64,000 nt of DNA. Origin: Microstegium vimineum (taxonomy: Eukaryota > Streptophyta > Magnoliopsida > Poales > Poaceae). The notes under the pieces were generated by a model. It had not been told where the DNA came from, did no database searches, and was given only the letters and a program-made list of their open reading frames with translations. The stretch's first letter is position 1. Every line of letters begins with the position of its first letter. Positions 47,099 to 58,468 of this stretch are shown here, one piece after another. The position numbers and the translations under genes were made by a program. Location of the stretch: NCBI GenBank assembly GCA_022036555.1, contig CM039133.1, forward strand, positions 4,715,184 to 4,779,183, given 5' to 3'.

Positions 47099-50000
47099 TG
47101 TCACACCCGGTTTTAAGAACAAAACCAGATATACACCATATGTGAGCCCAGGAAGTCAATTCTCACATATAGCCACAGAACAAGGTAATATCAAAAGACA
47201 ATACTTAAATACATAACATATAAGGTGAAAGAAATAACCTTAAGAGAACAAACAGCGGTAAGACACTCCGATCTTCAGGCGAAGACTCCACTCCACAGGG
47301 ACCAACTGACTGGTTGATCACAAGCCTAACTGCTCGAGACTCTTGCAATCTGGTACCCATCTGGGATTTTTATCCAAAAATTGAAAAGTAAACAAGCGTA
47401 AGTACATCTCGTACTCAACAAGTATATATGGGGTTCATGAGGCTCAAAAAGTTGACATTGGTTTACTGCGATAAGCATTTTTAATTGATTCAAAGCTTTA
47501 CGATTGATGTGTCATAAGTAATGCTTAAGCCCCCAAATTAAACCACATGATCATATAGAAATTGAATAAGTAACACAAATAGTATGATAAAGTGATAACC
47601 AACATGTAAACATTGTTTCTGTGAGTTTTCCATTATTAGTCTGTGAGTTTTCTGGGCCGCTCGTGTCCGTGAGCACGGCTGATATATTAGTTTTTAACAC
47701 TCTGCAGAGGTTGTACACTTTACCCATGAGTCGTGATTTACCCTTTCGCCCGAGGGGATCAGCCTCTTGACCCACTTCCAAGGAAGGTCGACAGGGTTCA
47801 CTATGAAGTCTTTCAAAGGGGCTCGCTGACAAACAACAGACACTACGGATCCACGGGCAAGGGGTATAAGTTAGCCCTTCGATGGTACACACACGCAGCG
47901 GTCGCCACTCCAGCCGCAACCCGCAACCGCTCGGCAATGGCAACTTTCGTGAACTGCCACATGCGAGAGAGTTACCCTCATACTGAACTAAAGCTAGAGC
48001 CATGTAGCCCTCATGGTTGTATTGTATGTCCCAGCTTTTGCTAACAGATAGGGTCCTAAATCCATGTTGCTAAAAAGTCAAGTTTTACTTTATCATTTCA
48101 TATAGTCATTAATCAAGATTAAAGATCATGCTTATTTAATGGAGCACTAGCAATAACTACCCATATGCAAAGATAACCCATGGGATTCCAAGGTTCAAGG
48201 TAACAATTCTAGGTAAGCCGTAAGGTAACAAGATTAGACACATGCATATGATTTGATTTAAAACATCATGATTAGGACATCAAGGAAGATCCCATATAAT
48301 ACTTTCCTTAAAACAGATCCTTTCTTCAAAGATCAACGTCTTCAAAGATCTTCTAGAAAGCCAACTTCTTGATCTCCAACGTAACACTCACCGATTGGAC
48401 AAAATCACAAACACCACTCAAACACTTGACCAAACATAACATACATACATATCTATTTAGAACAATACACCAATCAATGAAAAGGATTTTAAAAGGAAAC
48501 TAAGCATCTCTACGATCACACAGGCGCAAAGAACACGCTAATCGAAGCTACAAAGATCAAGATACATCTACCGAAAGATTTACTTTCATAAAAGAGAGCT
48601 AAAGGCTTTTACCCAATTTTAATTACTATATAAAAGAATGGATAAGGTATTTCAGAGAAACACCCAAGTTAGATTAAGTCAAAGTTATATTTGGATCTCA
48701 AAATAAAAGTAGAACTAATCATATTTTATATATAAAACAAGTTGCATAGTTATTAATCAAGTTAGGAGTTAACCATAAAATTTCAGAGTTATTAACATGG
48801 TAGTAAAGATCACTAATGAAAAGGTTACGCCGATACGAAGCCAACGCAACTTGAACCGGACAAATCGGATCTAAAACGAAGAAGATAGGATTTAAACAAG
48901 ATTTAAAGATTAAACTAGGAAATTAAAAAGGCATTAAATAAATATTATTTTCAAAATTTGCAAAACAGATTGATTATGATTTTAACATGTAGATAAAAAC
49001 TCTACGAATCTAACGCAATTTGAATGGAGAAAAACAGAGTTAAAACGAATATTTTATAAACAATTGAAAACTGATGGTAGAACTGAAATTACCGCGTGGA
49101 AACACGTTTTCCAAGGCAAAAAGCGCAAGACCAATAGGCGCTTAAGGTCTGCCCGGTTGCGGTTGGAGCAGTGCCGGCTCGGTGGCGGCGGCTGCTCTCG
49201 GCGTGGGGAAGGGAGGGGGCTGAGGGGGGCAATTTATAGGGGGAGGGCGGCTAGGGTTGAGGGCTGACCAGCTGCCCTCGGTTGGGCCGGCGGGGGGGGG
49301 GGGGTGGGAAGTGGCCTGGTGGCCTGCTGCTGGGGCTGCGTCGGCTGGGATGCTGGGCCGGCCTGCTGGCTGCAGCCCAAGGCGAGGGAGGGCGAAGGAG
49401 GGCGCTGGTGGGCCGGCTGGCGCATGGGGGGGGGGGAACTGGGCCGTGGGGGGGGGGGGGAACTGGGCCGTGGGGGGGGGAACTGGGCCGCGGGGGCGGC
49501 CTGCTGCGGGTGGGGGAGGGGGGGAAGGAGGAGAGCTGGGCCGCGCGCTACGCTGGGCCACGCAGGGGAGGGAGAGCGGCTGGCGGGCTGCCGGCTGGGA
49601 GCTGGGCCTGCGGCTCTCAGGTGGGCTGGGGTAGGCCGGGGGGAAAGAGGGGCGGGGCTGGGCTGGCGGGAAAGAGAGAGAGGGGGGGAGGGGAGAGAGA
49701 GGGAGCTGGTGGGCTGGGAGGGTTTTTTTTCTATTTTCTCCTCTTTTTCTTTTCTTTTGTTTCAAAAACATTTTCAAATCCATTTCTAAAACCCTTTTTA
49801 TTTTCTTAATCCAAATCTCTTTTCAAAACATTTTCAAAACCAAATTTGAAATATGTTTTATTTTAAAAGCTCTTTTCAAAACAAGTTTCTATTTAAATTT
49901 TTAAAGAGTTTTTAAATCCTTTTAAATTTCTTTTGCTTGGAAAACTTTTCAAGGTATTTTCATAAACCTTTTTGAAACCCGCTTTTGAAATTCTTTTGAG

Positions 50001-50185
50001 TTTTAACAAAACCACACAAACATTGAATCATATGCAAAGGCATGAGTGCACAACCACGTTGCTAATTAAAGGGCAAATTTTAATTTAACGAAAACTTTTT
50101 ATTTTCCTATGTTTTTGTGAGCACCAAATCACAATTAAATCATTTTATTACTATTTTTCCAGAAAGCAAAATTTGGGGTGTTACA
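47099..50185 (-). mobile_element. Solo LTR inserted in the CACTA second gene
   Basis: It runs TGTCACACCC to GGGTGTTACA on the plus strand, so it is in minus orientation (3087 bp). Perfect duplications AGCGT flank it (47094-47098 and 50186-50190). It belongs to the same broad LTR family as 3435-6786 and 34039-37335. It contains an extreme G-rich block at 49290-49520. Confidence 0.9.
49423..49500 (+). repeat. G-rich tandem repeat
   Basis: Runs of 8-12 G separated by AACTGGGCCGTG occur three times in tandem. The density of G runs suggests possible G-quadruplex formation on the plus strand. The runs may also be length errors in the assembly. Confidence 0.7.
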
Positions 50186-50605
50186 AGCGTTGATCAGGAT
50201 ACGGTCCCTTGCAAGAACCCCACAGTGGTTGATGAACTTCTATGCATGTGGTCCAAGCACTTTACCGGTAGCCTCCTCGAATTCCGAGATAATGTACCGA
50301 CCCTCCAAAGGCTTCTTCGGGCCTCGTACATTTCTACGCTTGCCTGTAGAGCCAGAGGCCTACATACATATAACATGATATCACACACTATACTATACTA
50401 ACTTATATCAAATACCAAGTATAACAAATATAACATGTTGTACTATAGTAACTTATAGATGTATAACATACCAATGGTGCCTTTGTAATAAATAACAAGT
50501 GTAACATGTCATCACACTATACTATGCTAACTTATACATGTAAAACATAGCAAGTGTTCCTTTGTAATAACAAATAACAAGTATAACATGTTGTCACACT
50601 ATATA

Positions 50606-53600
50606 CTATACTAACAAGTATACCTCGCCAGTATTGTCTTGCACTATGTTTTGTTGCTCATCTGGAGCATCTAGGAGGTACTGACTCCCATCATCTGCTT
50701 GTTCATTGTCTTCATATCCACCGCCATCATTGCCAAATATCATGTCCATCATGACATCGTTCATGCTTGTCACCACTGTTTTGGTTTGTGCTATTTTTAT
50801 CTTGGGCAATGGTGTAAAATGTGTTTCCATTTATCTCATACCCTTTGTAAGTGAGGATGTGCCACAATGGTTGCCTTGACAGCAAATACAATTGCTCATC
50901 TATAGTGTCGTCACCTTGACCTTGTTTTTGTAACCAACCACTGAAAGTTTCCATGTGCTCACGCGTGATCCAATCTTCATTCTTCCCCGAGAATTTGGAT
51001 CGTAGGGAATCCTTGTGTACCTTGATATACGGCTCCACCACAAATGAGTTTTGAAGAACCGTGTAGTGCGCTTTGTTGAAATAATCGTCCTCCGCACCAA
51101 CATATGTTTTCTTTCCAAGTGTTCCCTTTCCACTAAGTCTGCCCTCGTGTCGCGATTCGGGAAGACCGATCGGGTCACGGCCTGGAAAGAAGTCAACACA
51201 TAAGTCAACGACCTCCTCTGTCCCGTAGCCCTGGACGATGCTTCCTTCCGGCCGAGCACGCTGGTGAACATATTTCTTCAGTACTCCCATGAACCTCTCA
51301 AAGGGGAACATGTTGTGTAGAAACATAGGACCGAGAATCTGGATCTCCTTGACCAGGTGAACAAGGAGGTGTGTCATGACATCAAAGAAGGATGGAGGAA
51401 ACACCAACTCAATGCTGACAAGACATTGAACCACATCATTCTGTAGAGTAGCTAGTTCGATTGGATTGATTGCCTTCTGAGAAATGGTATTGAGGAATGC
51501 ACATAGCTTCACAGTGGCTAGACGTACATGTGGAGGTAGAATTCCTCTTAAAGCAACTGGGAGCAACTACGTCATAAGCACATGGCAGTCGTGCGACTTT
51601 AAGTTTAGGAATCTCTTCTCTGGCACATTTATTATACACTTTATGTTGGACGAGAATCCAGATGGGACCTTCATGCTGCTAAGGAATTCAAACATGCTTT
51701 CCTTCTCTTCCTTGGTAAGGGTGTAGCTAGCAGGTCTTAAGTATTGACGTCCATCAGGTGTCTTCTCTGGATGCAGGTTGTCATCCTGTTCTTTCATGGT
51801 CTGCAAGTCCTGCCGTGCTTCAAGTGAGTCCTTAGGCTTCGCGTAAACACCCATGAAACCTAGAAGGTTAACAAATATTCTTTGTCACATGCATCACATC
51901 GATCGAATGGTGGACCTCAAGGATCTGTCAATACGGTAGCTCCCAAAATATCAACTTCTTCTTAAACACTAGTGCGTGACCCGTAGCGTCTTTCGGTACA
52001 GGCTCGCTGCCCTGTCTCTTTCCAAAGACTACTTTCAGATCCTTGACCATCTCATGTACATCTTCTCCTGTTCTGTTGTGAGGCTTCTTCCGGTGGTCTG
52101 GCTTGCCATTAAAATGCTTTCCTTTCTTTCTAGCCTGGTGATTCGTAGAAAGAAACCGATGATGCCCAAGGTACACGACCTTTCTAGATTTTTTCAAATA
52201 TACACTATCAATGTCATCAAAATAGTGTGTGCATGCATTGTACCCCTTGTTTGTTTGTCCTGAGAGATTACTTAGACCAGGACAATCATTGATTGTTACG
52301 AATAGCAATGCTCGCAGGTCAAAGTGCTCCTGTTTATACTCATCCCACGTACGTACACCTGGTTTGCTCCATAAAAGCAGGAGTTCCTCAACTAATGGCC
52401 TCAGGTACACATCGATGTTGTTGCCAGGTTGCCTCGGGCCTTGGATGAGCACCGGCATCATAACAAACTTCTGCTTCATGCACAACCATGGAGGAAGGTT
52501 ATAGATACACAGAGTTACAGGCAAGGTGCTATGACTACTGTTCTGGTCCCCAAAAGGATTAAAACCATCCGTACTTAAACCAAACCTTAAGTTTCGTGCG
52601 TCGTCTGCGAAGTCCTTATATTCTCTGTCTATTGCTCTCCACTGGGAACCATCAGCAGGATGTCTCAACATGTTGTCTAACTTACGGTCTTCTTTGTGCC
52701 ATCGCAACAACTTCGTATGGTCCCTGATTCGGAACAGACATTTCAGGCATGGTATCATAGGAGCATACCACATAACCTTGGCAGGGATTTTCTTGCTGGG
52801 ATTTTCTTCGCCTTCAACATAGCCAGGGTCATCTCTCTTGATCTTATACCGAGAAGCTTCACATACGGGGCACACATCCACATTCTTGTAGTCCTCCCCA
52901 TGGTAAAGGATGCAGTCATTAGGACATGCATGTATCTTCTCGATTTCTAATCCCAAAGGACATACGATCTTTTTGCTTCGTACGTAGTGTTGGGCAGTTT
53001 GTTATCCTTGAGAAGCATCTTTTTCTGGATCTTCAATAATTTCCCAAAGGCCTTGTCGGATAGGCCACTCTTTGCCTTCCATTGTAGCAACTCCAGTGTT
53101 GTACCCAACTTCTTTTGCCCATCTTCGACAGTCGGGTATAGTAATTGTTTGTGATCCTCTAGCATGCGGTCAAACTTAGCCTTTTTATTTTTACCCTCAC
53201 AATCCATTTATGCATCACGAATGACATTAGAAAAAGCATCATCTTCATCCAATGCCTCTTCTGCCCCTGCCTCTTCTTCACCTTCTCCGATTTCAGTATC
53301 ATTGAAGTCACCAAATTGAGCGATGATGTCATCAGGGCACAATTCTTCCTCTTCTTCTTCACCTTCTTCCATCATAACCCCGGTTTCACCGTGCTTGGTC
53401 CAACAAATATAGCTTGGCATGAAACCTGACTTCAACAAGTGTGAGTGAATAATCCTTGAGCTTGAAAATTCCCTCAAATTCTGACACAGGACGCATGGAC
53501 AGCGCATGAAACCATCCTGCTTGCTTGCATCGGCCACTCTTAAGAAATAATGCACGCCATCAATGAACTCTTTGGAGCGGCGATCGACATTGTACATCCA

Positions 53601-53633
53601 ATGTCGTGTCATCGTCTGCATATTAGATGACAT
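50606..53633 (-). pseudogene. TNP2-type CACTA transposase, broken
   Basis: Read right to left: a transposase-associated domain (MSSNMQTMTRHWMYNVDRRS, VLCQNLREF; 53633-53208), a linker, the tnp2 core (KIHACPNDCILYHGEDY, GFNPFGDQNSSHSTLPVTLC, FVTINDCPGL; 52956-51928), a stretch ending LKSHDCHVLM (51854-51567), then a DUF4218-like part (FFDVMTHLLVHLVKEIQILG, FPFERFMGVLKKYV; 51566-50727). Breaks: a stop at 53208-53210, a one-base loss in an A run near 52960 that shifts the frame, and a stop near 51567. The core motifs are well kept, but no intact product is possible. Confidence 0.85.
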
Positions 53634-54217
53634 ATCATGTTACTAATTTTCTAATATTTGTAAATAAATTACAAAACAAACAAGTAATTTAACTTTAAAA
53701 AAGAAAGAAGACGATGATTTAATGAGTAAAATAAATTAAAGTTTGTGTGTTTGTGTGTGTGTTTTAATTGATTATTTGACCCAATATTCTATATTTTCTA
53801 GTTTTCCTAAATAAAATAAATTAAAAATCAAATTATCCATGAAATATTTTCGAACGGATACTAGCAATGGAAATTGCCCAGCTGTAAATTAAAGTATTAC
53901 AATTTTATGTACAATGTACTGAGTCTGAACATGAGAGCTAAAGAATAACGTTTTAATTAGCTAGTAATAATAACCTTCCAACAAGTTATTATTAGAGGGC
54001 AAGAAAATGGCATACGATGCAATAAAACATAAGAGGACGGAGTAAGTAACCTTTCAAACAAGTAGAAGGATGCGTAGAAACGTCGAAATCGATCGATGGC
54101 CGGAGACGAACCAAGAACAAGCAAGAACACAACAAGAACAACAAGAACAATGTGAGCTCTCGGGCAAGCAGTGAGAGCTGGGGGAAGAAGAGAACAGTTC
54201 AAATAGGGGCGTGGAGA

Positions 54218-54505
54218 TTTAGTCCCGGTTGGTAACACCAACCCGGACTAAAGTCCACGATTTTCTCCCGGTTAGAGCCACCAACCGGGACAAATTCTTT
54301 AGTCCCGGTTGGTGTTCCCAACCGGGACTAAATCTCCACCTTTAGTCCCGGTTGGTGGGGTTGGTAACACCAACCGGGACTAAAGCTCCCTGACACGCCC
54401 TGGCAAACTAGCCGTTCGGCAGGAACCTTTAGTCCCGGTTAGTGTTACCAACTGGGACTAAAAGGGTTTTTCGTCCCGGATGCAAATGAGGCGGGACTAA
54501 AGGGG
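54218..54505. repeat. CACTA subterminal repeats
   Basis: Repeated palindromic units TTTAGTCCCGGTTGGT and ACCAACCGGGACTAAA, at least five pairs. They face the similar repeats at 43330-43500 and are expected transposase binding sites. Confidence 0.85.
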
Positions 54506-55026
54506 ATTTCGAGCCATCGACCAAAGGACGTTTTATATGACTAATCTGCAGTTTTGTTACTTTAATACCTTCTTTTTTCTCAAGTGTCTCATAGATTTTC
54601 TAGTATCACACATCTTTCGTCACTGGATTATATAGAGTATAGCAATTCATAGAAAACCTGTTACCCACGGTTGTGGTTGGTACCTATATATAGACTATGC
54701 TAGAAACGGTTGGTCAGATGTAAATTTAAAGGAACAATAGTTAAACCTAGTAATCCTTGAAATGTACAAGGAGGTACTGCGATTATTTGGTGCCATTGTA
54801 GTTTACTTTTGTTAGCTCGACTAATAATTTTGTGGTACCTCCTAAGGACTAAATATGTTCTTAGAATTCCTAAGATTGAAATACAGAAACAATTTTCCCA
54901 TCATGCAATTTGTTTTAGTGACAACAAGCTAGCACCGTGCATATATATTATTATATAAGTACAATTAAAAAAAAGAATGTAACATTGAACGATCTTGTAC
55001 ATTGGATTTGTCGTCCTAGCATGCAG

Positions 55027-56042
55027 CAATATTCATTTCTGTCGTCCTAGCATGCTTGGCGTGGATGGAGTTTAAGAAGCGACACAAAAGGAGGCATTTT
55101 GACAAAAACGGTGGTGTGGTACTGAAGGGCGCAGGCATTGCCATGTTCACAGAGCGGCAACTGAAGAAAATCACAAGCGATTACAGTAACAGAATCGGAA
55201 AAGGTGCCTACGGCGAGGTCTACAAGGGGACAAACGACAGAGGTGAGCAAGTGGCCGTGAAACGCCCCCTGGCGAAACGGACAGGGATCGGCATGGACGA
55301 CTTCGTGAAGGAGATCACCTTCCAGTTCAGGATCAGCCACCCCAACATCGTCCGCCTCGTCGGCTGCTGCCTGGAGACGGAGGTTCCCATTCTGGTCTTC
55401 GAGTTTATCCCGAAAGGGAGCCTCTACGACGTGCTCCACGGTGGCGACGGCCGGCCGCACCAGCTGCTCTCGCTGCCGGAGCGGCTGGACATCGCCATCG
55501 GCACCGCGGAGGCCCTGTCATACATGCACTCGCACGCCGAGCAGCATGTTCACGGCGACATCAAGTCCGGCAACATCCTCCTCGACAATGACCTCAGGCC
55601 CAAGGTCTCTGACTTTGAGTCGTCCAAGCTGCTGGCGATGGGCATGTACTCCAGGTCCGTGGCAGCGGATATGAGCTACGTGGATCCAGTGTACATGAAG
55701 ATAGGTCGTTTCACAGAGAAGAGCGACGTGTATAGCTTCGGCGTCGTGCTCCTGGAGCTCATCACTCGGAAGACGGCCAAGTATGACGGGAATAGGAGCC
55801 TCCCCTTGGACTTCGTCACCTCCTGCAAGGACGACGAGGGCAGCATCAGAAGGGCCATGTACGACAAGGACATCTTGGCTGGCGGCAGTGCTCAGTCTCA
55901 CCTTCACTTGGAGTGCCTCGAAATGATTGCCGAGGTTGCTGTCAGATGCCTCAAGGACTACATACAGGAGAGACCCGCGATGGCAGAGGTGGTGGAGGAG
56001 CTTAAGCGTGTCAAGAGTCGCTTAGATGAAGCCGGCAACTAA
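55027..56042 (+). CDS. WAK gene, exon 4: membrane helix and kinase domain (DFE variant)
   Basis: It starts after CATGCAG and completes the phase of exon 3 (G+CA). The helix runs on as AIFISVVLACLAWM, followed by basic residues (KKRHKRR). The kinase covers about residues 435-725: P-loop GKGAYGEVYKG (452-462), Lys 473 in VAVK, loop HGDIKSGN (570-577, non-RD because Arg is Gly), and DFE at 590-592 where DFG is expected (GAG, 55617-55619). Later motifs are normal (SDVYSFGVVLLELITRK). The frame is open to the stop at 56040-56042. Losing the DFG Gly could lower activity; catalytic Lys and both Asp remain. Confidence 0.9.
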
Positions 56043-56150
56043 TAATAAGCATCAATCTGCGTCCACGCCTTGCGAAATTATTGCTTGGAGTTTCTTGACT
56101 TATTATCTATTAATTGTTATATAGTACTCCTATCAGTAGTTATCTTTTAT

Positions 56151-56156
56151 AATAAA
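56151..56156 (+). terminator. Possible polyadenylation signal of the WAK gene
   Basis: AATAAA, 109 bases after the stop codon. It is a plausible plant near-upstream element, but there is no transcript evidence. Confidence 0.4.
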
Positions 56157-56534
56157 TCTGTATGCATGGCATGCATGGGTGACTTGTTAAGCTTCTTCAT
56201 TCAAGTGTCCTAGCTATGCAACACTACTTCATTCTCTTGTCACGTACACAATACGTTATTATTTGTGTGCTACGACATGTGTTTGACAAGGAAATTGTTA
56301 TGTTCAGTGATGCAAGCTAGCTAGGTCGTACATACATACTAATGTGCACAAGTTATGAACGTTTCATAGGGCAGAATTGACAGAATAAACAACACCCCTG
56401 CCTCACAGATACGTGGGAACCAAACACGTCCTTCTTGAGGTACCCAAACAGGATCCCACAAGTGGTTCAATGGAATACTCATTTACTTGTCAAAAAAAAA
56501 TGGAATCCTCATTTATATTTCGTGGAACCTATCG

Positions 56535-56665
56535 AAAGAGAGGAATAGGAGAATCTTCAAAAACACCAACATGATGGTGTAGCAGGTGACCTCGTTAGCA
56601 AAAGAGAGGAATAGGAGAATCTTCAAAAACACCAACATGATGGTGTAGCAGGTGACCTCGTTAGC
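56535..56665. repeat. Tandem duplication, period 66 bp
   Basis: Two identical copies of a unit beginning AAAGAGAGGAATAGGAGAAT and ending CCTCGTTAGC. The identity suggests a recent event. It lies in the 3' flank of the WAK gene and has no coding role. Confidence 0.9.
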
Positions 56666-57027
56666 AAAAGAGGATATAATGCAAAAACGTAGGGCAGTAA
56701 TGGTTGCTGGGTGAATCCATTTTAGCAACAGGATTTGATCTCTCTAATTTTGGACCGTCATGTTTGCGCCATGGGACGCCATTTATTTGTACATAAACTC
56801 TAAACTCTTATTTCCAAAAAAGGGTGGCCTTAGCCCCCACCTTTGCTATAGGGCCTATATAAATTGAACAATTCTAGAGCTCCCCAAATTCAATAGATTT
56901 AATATGCAAAAACCTGAGGTGTATATTAAATAAAAATTGGATGGCTATATGAATAAGTTGCTATCCGCAAAACACCTGGGGTGTATGTGTACTGTACATA
57001 TATGTGAATTTGGATTTTCTCGGACTA

Positions 57028-57326
57028 CACTAGTACACAAATCCTTTTTCACAGGCGGACCAATTTTTCTTATAGAAACGGTGGACATGGGAAATCGACT
57101 ATATATATCTAGGATGAGAGAGAACTGTAGCTAGCAAACCATTTGAAGAAATTCATTTTCAGAGACCGTTGCGTTAATAAAACCGCCCCCCTAAAGATAC
57201 TTATAAAAAAACAGTTGTAATAAGACAACAGTCTTTAAAAATACATTTGTTAGAGGCAGTCCCCATCATTCAACCGTTGCTAAAATTATGCACGATTTAT
57301 AGTAGTAGTCATAGTATTTAGTAGTG
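57028..57326. mobile_element. Degenerate small CACTA-like element
   Basis: It starts CACTAGTAC, has CACAGGCGGACC near the left and AAACCGCC inside, and may end TTAGTAGTG. The flanking triplets are CTA and CTC, so the target duplication is imperfect. It resembles the element at 1935-2612. Confidence 0.4.
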
Positions 57327-57364
57327 CTCAAACTGGATGAAAAAGTAGTTCTCACGTAGGATGT

Positions 57365-57920
57365 TCAAAATTTTAGTAAATACATGGTTTGAAGGTTGTC
57401 CACAAATTCATGGCCATGCGCATGCGGCCTACCCATATGCTTCTTTATCTTCCTGGCCAGATCATCCTTCTCATTTTTGGGCTCTGTGGATTCAACAAAA
57501 GAATTCAAAAGGGTTTTTAGAAAGAAGAGTTGTCTGGCATGTGCTTGGATGGAAATTAAAGTGTCATCTGCATACTCTGGAATTGAGAAGTCCTGGATGT
57601 GAGAAAAATCTAGAGGTAGATAGAGTGAGCAGACCTTGGGACGTACATTGTGTTGACTCAATAATTTTGTAAAAAAATTGCTGCCAGGGCAAAGATAAAG
57701 GAGTATAAGGGATATCACTTTGTCTAACTCCTCTCCTGCAATGAAAAACTTTCCTAGGAACCCCATTATGTAGGACAACAGAATCTTGCCTGAGTTAAAG
57801 ATCATCTTCATCTGGGTTAGCCACCTAGTTGGGAAGTCCTTTGTGGTCCAGAATTTGGATCATCAATTCATTCTCTACTATATCAGAAGTTTCTCAAAGT
57901 CAAGCTTGAAAATGATGCTA
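57365..57920 (-). pseudogene. LINE reverse transcriptase remnant
   Basis: Minus-strand frames show FKLDFEK, then a stretch after a frame change ending IPEYADDTLISIQAHARQLF and FLKTLLNSFVESTEPK. The YADD box with this context is typical of plant L1 reverse transcriptases. Both ends of the element are missing and stops and frame changes occur, so it is a dead fragment. Confidence 0.75.
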
Positions 57921-58004
57921 TTGGTCGCTACCAACAATCGGACATGACGTTGGAAAAGCATTGTTATTGGTTGGTTCAGAGCCTTACGTGGTAAACTGGT
58001 TGAA

Positions 58005-58468
58005 TATACCATAATTTTCTGCCCCTACAACAATCGGACATGATGATGGAAAAGCATCGTTATTGGTTGCTTCAGAGCCTTATTACATGGTAAACTACTC
58101 TATAATATTTCAAGATTCAAACGTGATATCAGCAGCTGTAAACTAGTTGATCAGCATTTCCATCCATTGGAGAATGCTGGCGTGTTAAGAACTCCTATAC
58201 AAAGGGCGATGGTGAATTACTACCTGCTACTTTAGTTTATCTGATGATTATGAGAAGGACAATCCGAGAAAGCAATTTTCTCCACCATAACACCATGCAA
58301 AAAAAAAAAACAACAACACGGCAAGAGTGTCATCAATACAAAAAGTTTTTTCTATGGAGCCTTGACTTACGTACAATTGACGTGCATATTTATCATCTAA
58401 ACTGGAGTTGACCGAATAAGACTACTGTACTTGTACAAGATTTGAACAAATAGAAAATAGAAATGCTG
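58005..58468. repeat. Duplicated segment, copy A (empty site)
   Basis: It aligns with 60126-60230 plus 61417-61732. Shared blocks include CAGCAGCTGTAAACTAG, CTGGAGTTGACC and TGGAGAATG. Copy A reads straight through AAACTAGTTGATC, where copy B carries the CACTA element. A local 97-bp imperfect tandem repeat precedes it (CAATCGGACATGA at 57943 and 58031). Confidence 0.8.

Larger units (their letters stand above)
46106..50350 (-). pseudogene. CACTA second gene, 5' part: Ptta/En/Spm domain, split by a solo LTR
   Basis: On the minus strand the frame starts near 50350 with RRNVRGPKKPLEGRYIISEF. It reaches the solo LTR at 50185 and resumes at 47098 in the same frame once one AGCGT copy is dropped (LINA, then IEWKHRKNAP). 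It continues with FWDEFVAFKNSEEGKARVG (about 46800), then GNLDVENEVVVYGEKIV and a long charged coiled coil (46672-46106). These are features of plant Ptta/En/Spm transposase proteins. Stops occur near 50240 and 46962. Confidence 0.7.
43312..54510 (-). mobile_element. Decayed autonomous CACTA (En/Spm-type) transposon
   Basis: The left end is CACTGCTAC, followed by subterminal TTTAGTCCCGG repeats. Matching repeats fill 54218-54505. Two genes run on the minus strand: TNP2-type transposase (about 53633-50606) and a second gene with a Ptta/En/Spm domain and a Ulp1-like peptidase (about 50350-43751). No matching GTAGCAGTG terminus is seen near 54510, so the right inverted repeat is lost or diverged and no target duplication can be shown. 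The solo LTR at 47099-50185 lies inside it. Confidence 0.8.
42975..55026 (+). other. WAK intron 3, 12.1 kb, holding a CACTA transposon
   Basis: Donor GTGAGT, acceptor CATGCAG. It contains an AT microsatellite, a CACTA element on the minus strand with a nested solo LTR, and about 0.5 kb of plain AT-rich DNA before exon 4 (54511-55026), in which nothing was recognised. Confidence 0.75.
11735..56042 (+). other. Whole WAK gene: four exons over 44.3 kb
   Basis: The exons are 11735-12426, 13757-14025, 42753-42974 and 55027-56042. Phases agree at every junction (TG+G, A+TG, G+CA) and the total is 2199 nt: 732 codons and a stop, a normal WAK length. The product should be a plasma-membrane receptor kinase with an extracellular wall-binding domain, two EGF modules, one membrane helix and a cytosolic kinase. 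Introns are 1.3, 28.7 and 12.1 kb; the two large ones are packed with nested transposons. It lies in the same orientation as the WAK remnant at 157-1239, suggesting a tandem cluster. The join across introns 2 and 3 is inferred from frame and domain order, not from transcripts. Confidence 0.8.

Noticed and set aside
49142..49783. 213-codon Pro-rich minus-strand ORF
   Set aside because: It is the complement of the G-rich tract in a solo LTR; low complexity, no family.
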